From JANNYA01 sp031422315 (lineage in GTDB: Bacteria > Pseudomonadota > Gammaproteobacteria > Xanthomonadales > SZUA-5): DNA of 64,000 nt. Location of the stretch: NCBI GenBank assembly GCA_031422315.1, contig JANOQN010000014.1, forward strand, positions 62,001 through 126,000, written 5' to 3'. Position numbers and translations under genes: made by a program. The notes under the pieces are model-generated. The model searched no databases. It worked only from the letters and a program-made list of their open reading frames with translations, and was not told the origin of the DNA. Shown here piece after piece: positions 33,191 to 41,519 of this stretch. Position 1 is the stretch's first letter; each line of letters starts with the position of its first letter.

Positions 33191-35733
33191 CACGGGCTGA
33201 TCAAAATTCATCTAGCAGCTTAAGCTTCGAGCAAAGCTTACGGTTGTCATGGCGCTGGTTCCTGCGAGATTTTCGCTCTGGCGGTGTGCGCGTGCTTTTC
33301 GCTGCGATTGCATTGGCGGTGTGTGCAGTAAGCGCTGTTAGCTTCCTAAGCGATAGGGCGCAGCGCGCGATGGCGCTACAGGCGAATCAGCTGCTAGGTG
33401 GCGATGCGCTGGTCAAGGCTGATGCTCCAATTGGCCCTGCGCAGCGCGCATTGGCGGGGCAATTGCAGCAGGCCGAGGTACTTAGTTTTAACAGCATGTT
33501 GCGCGCGGGCAGCACGTTAAAGCTAGCCGACATTAAAGCGATCAGCCAAGGCTTTCCACTGCGCGGTGCGTACCAGCTTGTCGATGCGAACGGCAAAATA
33601 AGCATGCAAGCTGGCGCGTGGCCTAAGCCCGGCCAGCTTTGGCTATCCGGTGCTGGCGCGCAGGCGCTTTCGGTGAAAATTGGCGACAAAATCGCGCTCG
33701 GCGCGCTGGAATTTGAAATTGGCGCGCTGATTGTGCAAGAACCCGATGCCGCATTGAGCTACTTCAACGTGGCCCCGCGCGCGATTATTCGCTTGGATGA
33801 TTTGGCGAAAACGCAGCTGATTCAAGAGGGTTCTCGCGTTGTCTATCGGCTGGTGGTGGCGGGTGCTGCGAATCAAGTTGCGGCGTTTTCTGCGCAAGTC
33901 CAGCCAACGCTTAAGCGCGGGCAGCAGTTAGAAACCGTACAAGATGCGCGGCCCGAGTTGCGGCAAGCGCTGGCGCGGGCGAATCAGTTTTTGGGGCTGT
34001 CGGCGCTGGTGGCCGTGGTGCTAGCGGCGGTTGCAGCGGCCATGGCGGCAAGGCGGCACACGGCGCGGCATATTGACGGCTGTGCAGTCATGCGCGCCAT
34101 CGGGGCCAGCAGTCAAAATATTTTGCAAATATATCTGGGCCAGCTGTTTTGGGTCGGGCTGTTCGCGGCCATCGTCGGCGTTGTGAGCGCATTTGCATTG
34201 CAAGCTTTGGCCGCCAGTTTGTTGGCGAAAGCGCTGCAATTAGATATTCCCGCAGCAAGCGCCCTGCCCGCGCTGGAAGGCTTTGCGGTGGGTTTTGTGG
34301 TGCTGATGAGTTTTGCCGCGCCACCGGTTTTGGCACTCAAGAACGCCGCACCGCTGCGGGTTTTGCGCAAAGACTTGCCTAGCCCGCAAATCAGCGCATG
34401 GCTGGCACTCGTACTCGGATTGGCGGGCCTTGCGGGCTTGATCGTTATGAAAGCAGGCTCGGTAGAGTTAGGCTTGACGATTCTCGCCGGGCTGGCCGCC
34501 ACGCTTTTCGCGCTCGCGCTGCTGGCGTTTGCGCTAATTGCTGGCGTACACGCGCTGCGCGGGCGTTTGCGCGGGCGTTTGCGCGGGCCGCTGCGCTATG
34601 GCTTGGCAAACATCAGCCGAAGAGCCAGTGCCAGCGCGGTGCAAACTACCGCGCTTGGCCTTGGATTGATGGTGATCATGCTGCTGACGCTGGTGCGCAG
34701 TGATCTGCTCTATCGCTGGCAAGCCGAGCTGCCTGATAATGCGCCGAATCGCTTTGTCATCGGCCTGCAGGCAGAGCAAACCGAACCATTCAGCGCCGCG
34801 TTTCAAACGGCTGGGTTAGCCAAACCCACGCTTTTTCCAATGATTCAGGCGCGCTTTGTGCAGCAAAACGATCAGGCCATCACGCAAACCAGTTTTGCCG
34901 AGCAAAGCGAGCGCGCACAGCGCTTAGCAGAGCGCAATTTTAATGTGTCCTACATGGCCGAGCTGCCTGCCGACAATGAAATCGTGGCTGGCAAATTCTG
35001 GGCCAACAATACGCAATCTGCTGAATTTTCCGTCGAAGTAGAACTGGCCAAATCGCTAGGCTGGAATTTAGGCGACACCTTAGCGTTTGACGTCGCCGGG
35101 CAGCGCTTGGAAGCGAAAATCACCAGTTTGCGCGAAGTCGACTGGGGAAATTTTCAGCCTAATTTTTTCGTTATCGCCAGCCCCAGCGCCGCGCGTGAAC
35201 TGCCGCAAAGCTTTATGACCAGCCTGCACTTACCCAGCGAAAAATTTGCGCTTACAAACGAACTGGTCCAGCAAATGCCGAATATCAGCGTGATTGATGT
35301 CGATGCAATTTTGGCGCAAGTACGCAGAACCAGCGCGCAAGCCGCCGCAGCGATTAGCTGGGTGTTTTACTTCACGCTAGCTGCGGGCGTGCTGGTGCTG
35401 ATTGGGGCAATGCGCGCAACCCAAGATGAGCGCCTGCGCGAAGCCGCCATCATGCGCGTGTTAGGCGCTAGCACCACCCAACTAAGGCTCGCACAGCTGA
35501 GCGAATTTACCGCGCAAGGTGTTATCGCCGGTGGCACCGCTGCGATTGCCGCGAACGTGCTCTCGGGTGTTATTGCCGAACAAATTTTAGGCATCAGCTG
35601 GCGCGTTGATCCAATGCTCATGCTGGTTGGAACTCGCGCAGGCGTGCTTGCCGTGGTGGCTACCGGATTAATCACACTGCGCAGCGCAGTAACGCTTGCA
35701 CCGGCGCAAAGTTTGCGGGCGTTGGAGGGCTAG
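33187..35733 (+). CDS. ybbP: FtsX/MacB-type ABC permease (YbbP-like)
   Basis: An 848-residue membrane protein with the layout of YbbP: an N-terminal helix (VLFAAIALAVCAVSAVSFLS), a large periplasmic domain, a first FtsX-like bundle of several helices at about residues 265-470, a second periplasmic domain, and a final bundle (ISWVFYFTLAAGVLVLIGAM onward). A basic RGRLRGRLRGPLRYG stretch contains a short tandem repeat also visible in the DNA near 34560. Likely substrate unknown; the tesA linkage suggests a lipid or envelope role. Confidence 0.87.
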   Translation: MTRADQNSSSSLSFEQSLRLSWRWFLRDFRSGGVRVLFAAIALAVCAVSAVSFLSDRAQRAMALQANQLLGGDALVKADAPIGPAQRALAGQLQQAEVLSFNSMLRAGSTLKLADIKAISQGFPLRGAYQLVDANGKISMQAGAWPKPGQLWLSGAGAQALSVKIGDKIALGALEFEIGALIVQEPDAALSYFNVAPRAIIRLDDLAKTQLIQEGSRVVYRLVVAGAANQVAAFSAQVQPTLKRGQQLETVQDARPELRQALARANQFLGLSALVAVVLAAVAAAMAARRHTARHIDGCAVMRAIGASSQNILQIYLGQLFWVGLFAAIVGVVSAFALQALAASLLAKALQLDIPAASALPALEGFAVGFVVLMSFAAPPVLALKNAAPLRVLRKDLPSPQISAWLALVLGLAGLAGLIVMKAGSVELGLTILAGLAATLFALALLAFALIAGVHALRGRLRGRLRGPLRYGLANISRRASASAVQTTALGLGLMVIMLLTLVRSDLLYRWQAELPDNAPNRFVIGLQAEQTEPFSAAFQTAGLAKPTLFPMIQARFVQQNDQAITQTSFAEQSERAQRLAERNFNVSYMAELPADNEIVAGKFWANNTQSAEFSVEVELAKSLGWNLGDTLAFDVAGQRLEAKITSLREVDWGNFQPNFFVIASPSAARELPQSFMTSLHLPSEKFALTNELVQQMPNISVIDVDAILAQVRRTSAQAAAAISWVFYFTLAAGVLVLIGAMRATQDERLREAAIMRVLGASTTQLRLAQLSEFTAQGVIAGGTAAIAANVLSGVIAEQILGISWRVDPMLMLVGTRAGVLAVVATGLITLRSAVTLAPAQSLRALEG

Positions 35734-35922
35734 CACGACATAACTAACCCTGCGCGATAACCTATGCCAATCAAGCGCTTGCAAACCGTAATTGCCAATC
35801 GACTATGGATAAGGATATGCCGAGCACATCGACAGAATGCAATCGAACCAGCCTGTAAGCGAGCTAGCACAACTTAGCCGCATGCCGCAAACTATGTGCC
35901 CCAGATTTGCAAATGGAAGGCC

Positions 35923-36483
35923 ATGAAAATTCCTCACGCGTTTTACTGCATCGCATTTGCGTTAGCTCGACTAAGCTTTGCTGCTGATCCGACGCCTCCT
36001 GCAACCTCAACATCTGCCACCGAAACCATCGGCGCAGAGGCACCTATTGCGCCTAAAACCGTGGCCGATGGCAGCGCGGTGGGCGACATCCAAGCGGCCA
36101 GTGAAAATATTGAGGTCGGCAAAAATGCCAGCGCAGGTAATTTAACCACCGTCAGTGGTGCAGTTTTAATTGGCCAGGGCTCCAGCGTGATGTCTATCAC
36201 GACGCAAATTGGCGCAGTTAATTTGGCCGCTGGTGCCATGGTGGTCAAAGATATTTCGATAGAAGCAGGCAGCGTTACTATCGGCAAAGGCGCAATTGTC
36301 ATGGGCCGAATCATCGTGGTGCGGCCTCCAAAAGGTATTAAGCCTAGTTTGAAAATTGTGATTGAAGAAGGCGCTGCCGTACAAGGCGGCGTGATGATGG
36401 GCTACCCAGTGCAAATTTGCGTCGCTAAAAACGCCGGTGCCGGGCGCGTTTCTGGCGGCAAAGCGCTTAAGTGCAAGGCTTAG
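35923..36483 (+). CDS. Exported bactofilin-like / beta-helix protein
   Basis: A 186-residue exported protein with signal peptide MKIPHAFYCIAFALARLSFA. After a Thr/Pro/Ala-rich segment come repeated short strands (DGSAVGDIQAASENIEVGKN, GAVLIGQGSSVMSI, GSVTIGKGAIVMGRIIV) like a right-handed beta-helix of the bactofilin/polymer-forming kind. The start is chosen for AATGGAAGG upstream. The next gene follows 2 bases later, so the pair is one operon. Function unknown; a periplasmic structural role is inferred. Confidence 0.65.
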   Translation: MKIPHAFYCIAFALARLSFAADPTPPATSTSATETIGAEAPIAPKTVADGSAVGDIQAASENIEVGKNASAGNLTTVSGAVLIGQGSSVMSITTQIGAVNLAAGAMVVKDISIEAGSVTIGKGAIVMGRIIVVRPPKGIKPSLKIVIEEGAAVQGGVMMGYPVQICVAKNAGAGRVSGGKALKCKA

Positions 36484-36485
36484 AA

Positions 36486-37280
36486 ATGATGGCTGATATG
36501 ACGCGAAAAGTCTTGCTTTTGCTGCTGTTGCTCAGCACTGCAATGAGCTTGGACGCCAAGCCGTTTGAGCTGACAGTGCTAACCGGCGAAACCGCCACGC
36601 CCATCGAAATCATCAAAAACGCGCACGGCGTTGCCGGCGGATTGCTGTGGCAGCGCCCGAAAACGCTGCATATGCGCGGCACCGCCATTTTGTATCAAGA
36701 CGGCCGTGCGGATCGCAAATCGGTAGCGGATCATTACGAAATGTGGCGCGAGTATCCAGCCTGGAACCAAAGCGCGCACGCGCCCAGTGGCAAGGTGCGC
36801 ATTGATGCACTTGCAGGAAAACAAACGCTGTTCCAAATCGCTTTTGATGGTAAGCAAACTTACAACCAAAACGGCCCGCTGCCGGGCGCAGCTGCTTCAA
36901 AGGAATGGGCCGAGTCATTTGGTTTTGGCATTATTCGCTTTGCGCTGGATGAGGGCTTTAGCCATATTCGCCTAGCCGATGATGACGTCGATGCGAAGCG
37001 CTGTTACGTTCTGCTGATTATTGATCCGACCAACAGCCAGACCACATTTTGGATAGATCAGCGCAGCTTTGAAATTCGCAAAGTGGGGTTCGATACGCCC
37101 AAAGGCTGGCATGAGCGCGTGTATTCTGAGTTTTTCCGACTCGACAACGGTTGGTTGCAGCCAGGACGCGTGCGATTGAGCTATCGCGGCGCGCTGAGCA
37201 ATGATGTGCGTTGGACGTTCGCCGCAGTCAACGTGGCGATTCCGTCGGAGCGATTTGTGATTGGTGCGGCTAAGAAATAG
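36486..37280 (+). CDS. Exported hypothetical protein, partner of the bactofilin-like protein
   Basis: A 264-residue exported protein: MMADMTRKVLLLLLLLSTAM, signal cleaved near LDA-KP. It contains KVRIDALAGKQTLFQIAFDG, EWAESFGFGIIRFALDEGFS, and TTFWIDQRSFEIRKVGFDTP, reading like the curved beta-sheet of LolA/LolB-type or outer-membrane lipoprotein-sorting proteins, but this is uncertain. Several ATGs lie close together at the start (36486, 36489, 36498). Directly behind the bactofilin-like gene. Confidence 0.6.
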   Translation: MMADMTRKVLLLLLLLSTAMSLDAKPFELTVLTGETATPIEIIKNAHGVAGGLLWQRPKTLHMRGTAILYQDGRADRKSVADHYEMWREYPAWNQSAHAPSGKVRIDALAGKQTLFQIAFDGKQTYNQNGPLPGAAASKEWAESFGFGIIRFALDEGFSHIRLADDDVDAKRCYVLLIIDPTNSQTTFWIDQRSFEIRKVGFDTPKGWHERVYSEFFRLDNGWLQPGRVRLSYRGALSNDVRWTFAAVNVAIPSERFVIGAAKK

Positions 37281-37338
37281 AGATTTAAAGCTTCTGCCCA
37301 ACGCCCATTCGGTTCCACCAGCAACCACGCCTTTCCTC

Positions 37339-37368
37339 GTCATTCCCGCGCGCCTGCGCGGGAATGAC
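37339..37368. repeat. 30-bp perfect palindrome between convergent genes
   Basis: GTCATTCCCGCGC-GCCT-GCGCGGGAATGAC forms a 13-bp hairpin with the arm sequence of the 116-bp elements. It lies between the end of the plus-strand gene at 37280 and the end of btuB at 37417, so it may also help to end both transcripts. No following T-run. Confidence 0.85.
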
Positions 37369-37416
37369 GATAAGCATGTAGGAAACTTCAGTTGCTTTAC
37401 GAATTTAGACGCATTT

Positions 37417-39231
37417 TTATTGCCAGCGCAAACTCAACATCAAAGTTTGCCCAGGCGTATTAAAGCCAGACGCCAGCTCATAGTTTTTATCCAGCGCGTT
37501 TTCTAAAGATAGCGACAAAACCGTGCGCTTGCTTAGCGCGGTTCGCATTGACAAATCCAACGTGCCGTAGCCAGGCAGCGTCGTGCCAAAGTCTGCGCGC
37601 TCGGAATAGCCATTGGCCTGCGCCGTAAGCGTCAAGCTAGCCACATCGCAGCTAACGTTAACGCTTGCCTTACGCTTTGCCCGGCGCAGCAGCTGCGCAC
37701 CGGTGCGATCATTTTTCGGATCTTGTAGCGATACGCTCGCCTTGCTTTGGCAGCTGGAAAATTCACCGCTAGCGCTCAGTTCCAGCCCATCAATACTGGC
37801 GCGATTGATGTTTTCAGCCCTGAACGTTTGGCCGCCGCTAAAGCTGATCAAATCCTGGATTTTGGTACTAAAAGCCGACGCGCTGACATATAGATCATCT
37901 TGCAGCTGCCATTTAACGCCCAATTCTGCTGAACGCGACTGTTCTGGCGCTAAGCTTGGATTACCAGCAAACAGCCCACCAAAGCCGGGGGAAAATAGCT
38001 CGTTAAAATTTGCTGCGCGAAAGCCTTGTCCAAAGCTGGCGTAAATCAATGCTTGCTCGCTTACTTGCAAGCCGTAACTCGCGTTCAATACGCTATTGCT
38101 GCCCGCTTTGGAATCGTCATTATGGCGCCCACTGATATCAAAGCTGTGTGCGCCAAACTGTTTTTCTAGACGCGCATAGACGCCCAGCGAATCGCGTTTT
38201 TCATCAAAAGTGGTTTGACCAAAGTCACTTGATGAGCCCTGCTCTTTTATCGTGTTGAGACCAAAGCCCAGCGCGCCGCGCTCAATCGCTAGATTGTGAT
38301 GCCAATCAAACTGCAAGCGATTACTTTGAAACTGCGATCCAAACACTGGCGTTGTCAGATTCTGGCTGGCGTAGCCCAAAACCAGCTCGTGCGAATAATT
38401 TTCAGTAACTTGCTTATCGGCGCGAATCGCGAGGAAGCGATCAACGAGTTCTGACCGGCCTTGATCAAACAATACGTCGGTAGCATTGCGCCCGGCACTG
38501 AGCTTGAAGCCCAAATCCTCGCTCGGATTCGCATGGGCGCTGAGCAGCGCGCGATTGGCGTAGCTGCCATCGTCATCCGGATTAAAGCCAAAGCCGCGCG
38601 GGTTTTGCGCGGAAAAACCCTGTAAACCGGAGCGCGAAAGGCTGATGCCTGCGCCAAATTCTGAATCACCTAAGCCCGCAGCCGCACTCGTGCGAAAGCG
38701 GCCCTGGCTGCCGACCAGCAGTTCGCCCGTAACCGGCGCAGCGCCTTCGCTTTGCGCCTGCGCGCGGGTAGTGATGTGAATTAGACCGCCAATCGCATCC
38801 GAGCCCCACAATGCCGCCTGCGGTCCACGCACGATTTCAATGCGCTCGATCATCTCGACTGGCAGCTGCTCGAAGGTGTAGGCGCCGGTGTTACTCGATG
38901 CCACGCGCACGCCGTCAATCAATACAAGTACGTGATTGGAATTCGTGCCGCGCATAAATACGCTGGTAGAAGAACCCGGGCCACCGGTGCGGGCAACGTC
39001 AACGCCGGCAACGCGCTTGAGTAGCTGCTGCGCATCTTGTGCCATGGTTTTTTCGATATCCGCGCGGGTGATAACGGTTACCGCAGCGCGGATGTTTAGA
39101 TCTGCGTCTAGCTTGCGCGTGGCGCTGATAACGGGTTCTAGCGTGACTTGCGCTTGCGCTGCTGCGTGCAGAAAAATCGCGCAGCAAAACGCGATAGGCT
39201 TCAATAGTAAGGTTGGGGTTGTGTGTTGCAT
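37417..39231 (-). CDS. btuB: TonB-dependent vitamin B12 receptor BtuB-like
   Basis: A 604-residue outer-membrane receptor. Signal peptide MQHTTPTLLLKPIAFCCAIF and onward to AQA, a TonB box around LEPVISATRK, a plug domain (RVAGVDVARTGGPGSSTSVF, RGTNSNHVLVLIDGVRVASS, IERIEIVRGPQAALWGSDAI), and a 22-strand barrel ending SLRWQ. It imports cobalamin into the periplasm with TonB. The cobalamin riboswitch directly upstream supports the substrate strongly. No btuCDF genes in the window. Confidence 0.9.
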   Translation of the reverse strand: MQHTTPTLLLKPIAFCCAIFLHAAAQAQVTLEPVISATRKLDADLNIRAAVTVITRADIEKTMAQDAQQLLKRVAGVDVARTGGPGSSTSVFMRGTNSNHVLVLIDGVRVASSNTGAYTFEQLPVEMIERIEIVRGPQAALWGSDAIGGLIHITTRAQAQSEGAAPVTGELLVGSQGRFRTSAAAGLGDSEFGAGISLSRSGLQGFSAQNPRGFGFNPDDDGSYANRALLSAHANPSEDLGFKLSAGRNATDVLFDQGRSELVDRFLAIRADKQVTENYSHELVLGYASQNLTTPVFGSQFQSNRLQFDWHHNLAIERGALGFGLNTIKEQGSSSDFGQTTFDEKRDSLGVYARLEKQFGAHSFDISGRHNDDSKAGSNSVLNASYGLQVSEQALIYASFGQGFRAANFNELFSPGFGGLFAGNPSLAPEQSRSAELGVKWQLQDDLYVSASAFSTKIQDLISFSGGQTFRAENINRASIDGLELSASGEFSSCQSKASVSLQDPKNDRTGAQLLRRAKRKASVNVSCDVASLTLTAQANGYSERADFGTTLPGYGTLDLSMRTALSKRTVLSLSLENALDKNYELASGFNTPGQTLMLSLRWQ

Positions 39232-39367
39232 GTTACTTCCTGTTTGAACAATGCCGCCCGCATTAGGGTGAACACTGCTTACGCAAAAAACAGGGCAACG
39301 AGCGCACTGCCAAACGGCTAAGCACGCAAAATCGCCCTGCGCCCTCCGCGCAAGCAGTCTGAATGCT

Positions 39368-39562
39368 CGAGGCCGGTCTCCGGGCTCAGATATGGCGCTT
39401 AAAGCGCATCGACTAACACCTTCCCAATCACACAGGCGATCAGTGGCTTATTGATTAGTCGAACCGAATCCCAAAGGATTCGCACATCCATACCGTTGCG
39501 GGGGCAGCGCTGGCATTCAACCAGCTTCCCGTTTCACTCTTCCGGTTAAAAATCCAGTCAAG
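39368..39562 (-). promoter_or_regulatory. Cobalamin riboswitch
   Basis: On the minus strand the leader shows GAAGCTGGTTGAATGCCAGC, then GCTGCCCCCGCAACGGTA and the B12 box AGCCCGGAGACCGGCC near its 3' end, about 140 bases before btuB. These are the invariant parts of the adenosylcobalamin aptamer. When cobalamin is bound, btuB expression should fall. Confidence 0.92.
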
Positions 39563-39671
39563 CACCTCAAGCGGTCGTGAGGATAGCGTGTTAGCCATCA
39601 AGTAACTAGCGCTTGCTGAATTACGCGTTTAGGTAGAAACTCAATCCATATCAATGCTTTGAAAATTTCTC

Positions 39672-40232
39672 GTGATTGACCCTGATGGCTATCGACCCAA
39701 TGTAGGTATCGTTTTGATGCAAGAATCCGGGCGCGTGTTTTGGGCGCGTCGGATCGGTCATGACGGTTGGCAATTTCCGCAAGGCGGCATGAACTCGGAT
39801 GAAACCCCATCCGAGGCCATGTACCGCGAGCTGCGCGAAGAAACCGGGCTTGCACCCGATCAAGTGACCGTGCTGGCAAGTACGCCGGGCTGGCTCAAAT
39901 ATCGACTACCGAATCGCTTTGTGCGCCAGTCGGAAAAGCCGCTATGCATTGGGCAAAAGCAAGTTTGGTTTTTGCTCAAGCTGACCGCTGATGAGCGCCA
40001 TGTACGATTTGATTTAGCGGACCGCCCGGAATTTGATTCTTATTGCTGGGTCGATTTTTGGTATCCACTGCAAAATGTGGTGTCATTCAAGCGCTTTGTT
40101 TACGAGCGCGCGCTGCGACATTTTTTACCCGCCGCGCAAAAGCTCGCGCCGATTGAAACCCCCACTTTTGCGCCGATCCTGCCGTATTTCCAGAGTAAAC
40201 CGCGGAGCTTGCGCACCGAAGCACTGCCCTAG
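39672..40232 (+). CDS. rppH: RNA pyrophosphohydrolase
   Basis: A 186-residue Nudix enzyme that removes pyrophosphate from the 5' end of transcripts to start RNA decay. It begins at a GTG codon giving MIDPDGYRPNVGIVLMQESG, the usual RppH start. Nudix box complete: GGMNSDETPSEAMYRELREE then TGL. WFLLKLTADERHVRFDLADR and FDSYCWVDFWYPL match the family's middle. The tail is short. The exonuclease gene follows almost directly. Confidence 0.93.
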   Translation: MIDPDGYRPNVGIVLMQESGRVFWARRIGHDGWQFPQGGMNSDETPSEAMYRELREETGLAPDQVTVLASTPGWLKYRLPNRFVRQSEKPLCIGQKQVWFLLKLTADERHVRFDLADRPEFDSYCWVDFWYPLQNVVSFKRFVYERALRHFLPAAQKLAPIETPTFAPILPYFQSKPRSLRTEALP

Positions 40233-40245
40233 CTTGGCCGGCTTA

Positions 40246-41517
40246 GTGACACTTACCCCAGCCGGGCTGTATTGCCGGTGCGGGGATTTTTACATCGATC
40301 CGTGGCGAGCCGTCGACACTGCCGTGCTCACACATGGCCACGCTGATCACGCGCGCACCGGATCAAAAAACTACGTCGCGATGGATTCGGGCGCAAGCAT
40401 CTTGCGCCAGCGTTTAGGGCAATCGATCAATCTGGAAACGCTTGCGCCAGGGCAAGTGCGCCAGTTTGGCAATACAGAAGTATCGCTGCATTCGGCCGGG
40501 CATATTTTAGGCTCAGCGCAAGTGCGCATTGCCTGCGGTGGAGAAGTCACCGTCGTGACCGGCGATTTCAAACGCACGCCCGACGCCAGCTGCGCGCCGT
40601 TTGAAGTGGTGCAGTGTGACACGCTGATTACCGAAGCCACGTTTGCATTGCCAATTTATCGCTGGCCTGATCCTAAAGAAGTGGCAGCGGACATTTATGC
40701 GTGGTGGCAGTTCGAGGCCGCGCGCGGCCGTGCAGCCGTACTTTGCTGCTATTCGCTCGGCAAAGCGCAGCGGATTTTAGCCGAACTTTTGCAGTTCACC
40801 GATCGCACCGTGTATTTGCACGGCGCGATGGTGAATTTGACGCAAATCTATCGGGATCAGGGTGTTGCGATGTTGCCGACAAAGGCGGTGACGGCGGGTG
40901 ATGAGTCGCCTCGCAACTTAAACGTTGAATTGGACGCAAACCCACCACGTCATTCCGATTTTGCATTGAGTACACCCCAACCTCGTCACTCGACTTTTGC
41001 ATTGGACACGAATCCACCTCGTCATCCCCGCGAAAGCGGGGACCCAGGAGACGCGTCCGCATCGCAAAATGATGCTCAAGGAACCTGGGTTCCCGCTTTC
41101 GCGGGAAAGACGATGAGTCAGTCGGAGTCACTTGCGCCAGCATCCACACCCCGAAAACGCCCCCGCCCCGCTAGCAAACAAGACTTCGCCGGCCAGCTAA
41201 TCCTCGCGCCGCCTTCGGTCATTGGCACATCGTGGATGCAGCGCTTTGGCGCATATTCAACCGGTTTTGCTTCCGGCTGGATGGCGGTGCGCGGCAATCG
41301 GCGACGGCAAAGCTATGACCGTGGTTTCGTACTATCCGATCACGCCGATTGGGACGGCCTGATCCAAACGATTACCGAGTCGGGCGCTAAAAAAATCTAC
41401 GCTACGCACGGCAACAGCGAACATTTGACCCGCTATTTGTGTGAGCTAGGTATCGACGCGCAGGCGCTTAAAACCGAGTTTGGTGGAGAATCCGGCGCGC
41501 AGGGCGATTTAGGCTAG
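40246..41517 (+). CDS. Ligase-associated MBL-fold DNA exonuclease, with a repeat insertion
   Basis: A protein of the metallo-beta-lactamase / beta-CASP group that is found next to ATP-dependent ligases and takes part in DNA repair. LTHGHADHARTGSKNYVAM carries the HxHxDH metal site, HSAGHILGSAQV and VTGDFKRTP the following ones, and FVLSDHADWDGLIQTI plus YATHGNSEHLTRYLCEL the C-terminal ones. The usual length is about 330 residues; this one has about 423, because residues from about 227 to 307 (after TKAVTAGDESP, before DFAGQLILAPPS) come from an in-frame insertion with repeat DNA. Start is a GTG (MTLTPAGLYC); a TTG 12 bases earlier is equally possible. The ligase gene follows 2 bases after the stop. 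Confidence 0.88.
   Translation: MTLTPAGLYCRCGDFYIDPWRAVDTAVLTHGHADHARTGSKNYVAMDSGASILRQRLGQSINLETLAPGQVRQFGNTEVSLHSAGHILGSAQVRIACGGEVTVVTGDFKRTPDASCAPFEVVQCDTLITEATFALPIYRWPDPKEVAADIYAWWQFEAARGRAAVLCCYSLGKAQRILAELLQFTDRTVYLHGAMVNLTQIYRDQGVAMLPTKAVTAGDESPRNLNVELDANPPRHSDFALSTPQPRHSTFALDTNPPRHPRESGDPGDASASQNDAQGTWVPAFAGKTMSQSESLAPASTPRKRPRPASKQDFAGQLILAPPSVIGTSWMQRFGAYSTGFASGWMAVRGNRRRQSYDRGFVLSDHADWDGLIQTITESGAKKIYATHGNSEHLTRYLCELGIDAQALKTEFGGESGAQGDLG
41021..41111. repeat. 91-bp palindromic element, shortened, inside the exonuclease gene
   Basis: The arms GTCATCCCCGCGAAAGCGGG and CCCGCTTTCGCGGGAAAGAC belong to the same family as the 116-bp elements. Just before it, two tandem 36-bp units (CGTCATTCCGATTTTGCATT... 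and CGTCACTCGACTTTTGCATT...) repeat. The whole tract reads through in the gene's frame as RHPRESGDPG...TWVPAFAGKT. Confidence 0.88.
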
Positions 41518-41519
41518 CT

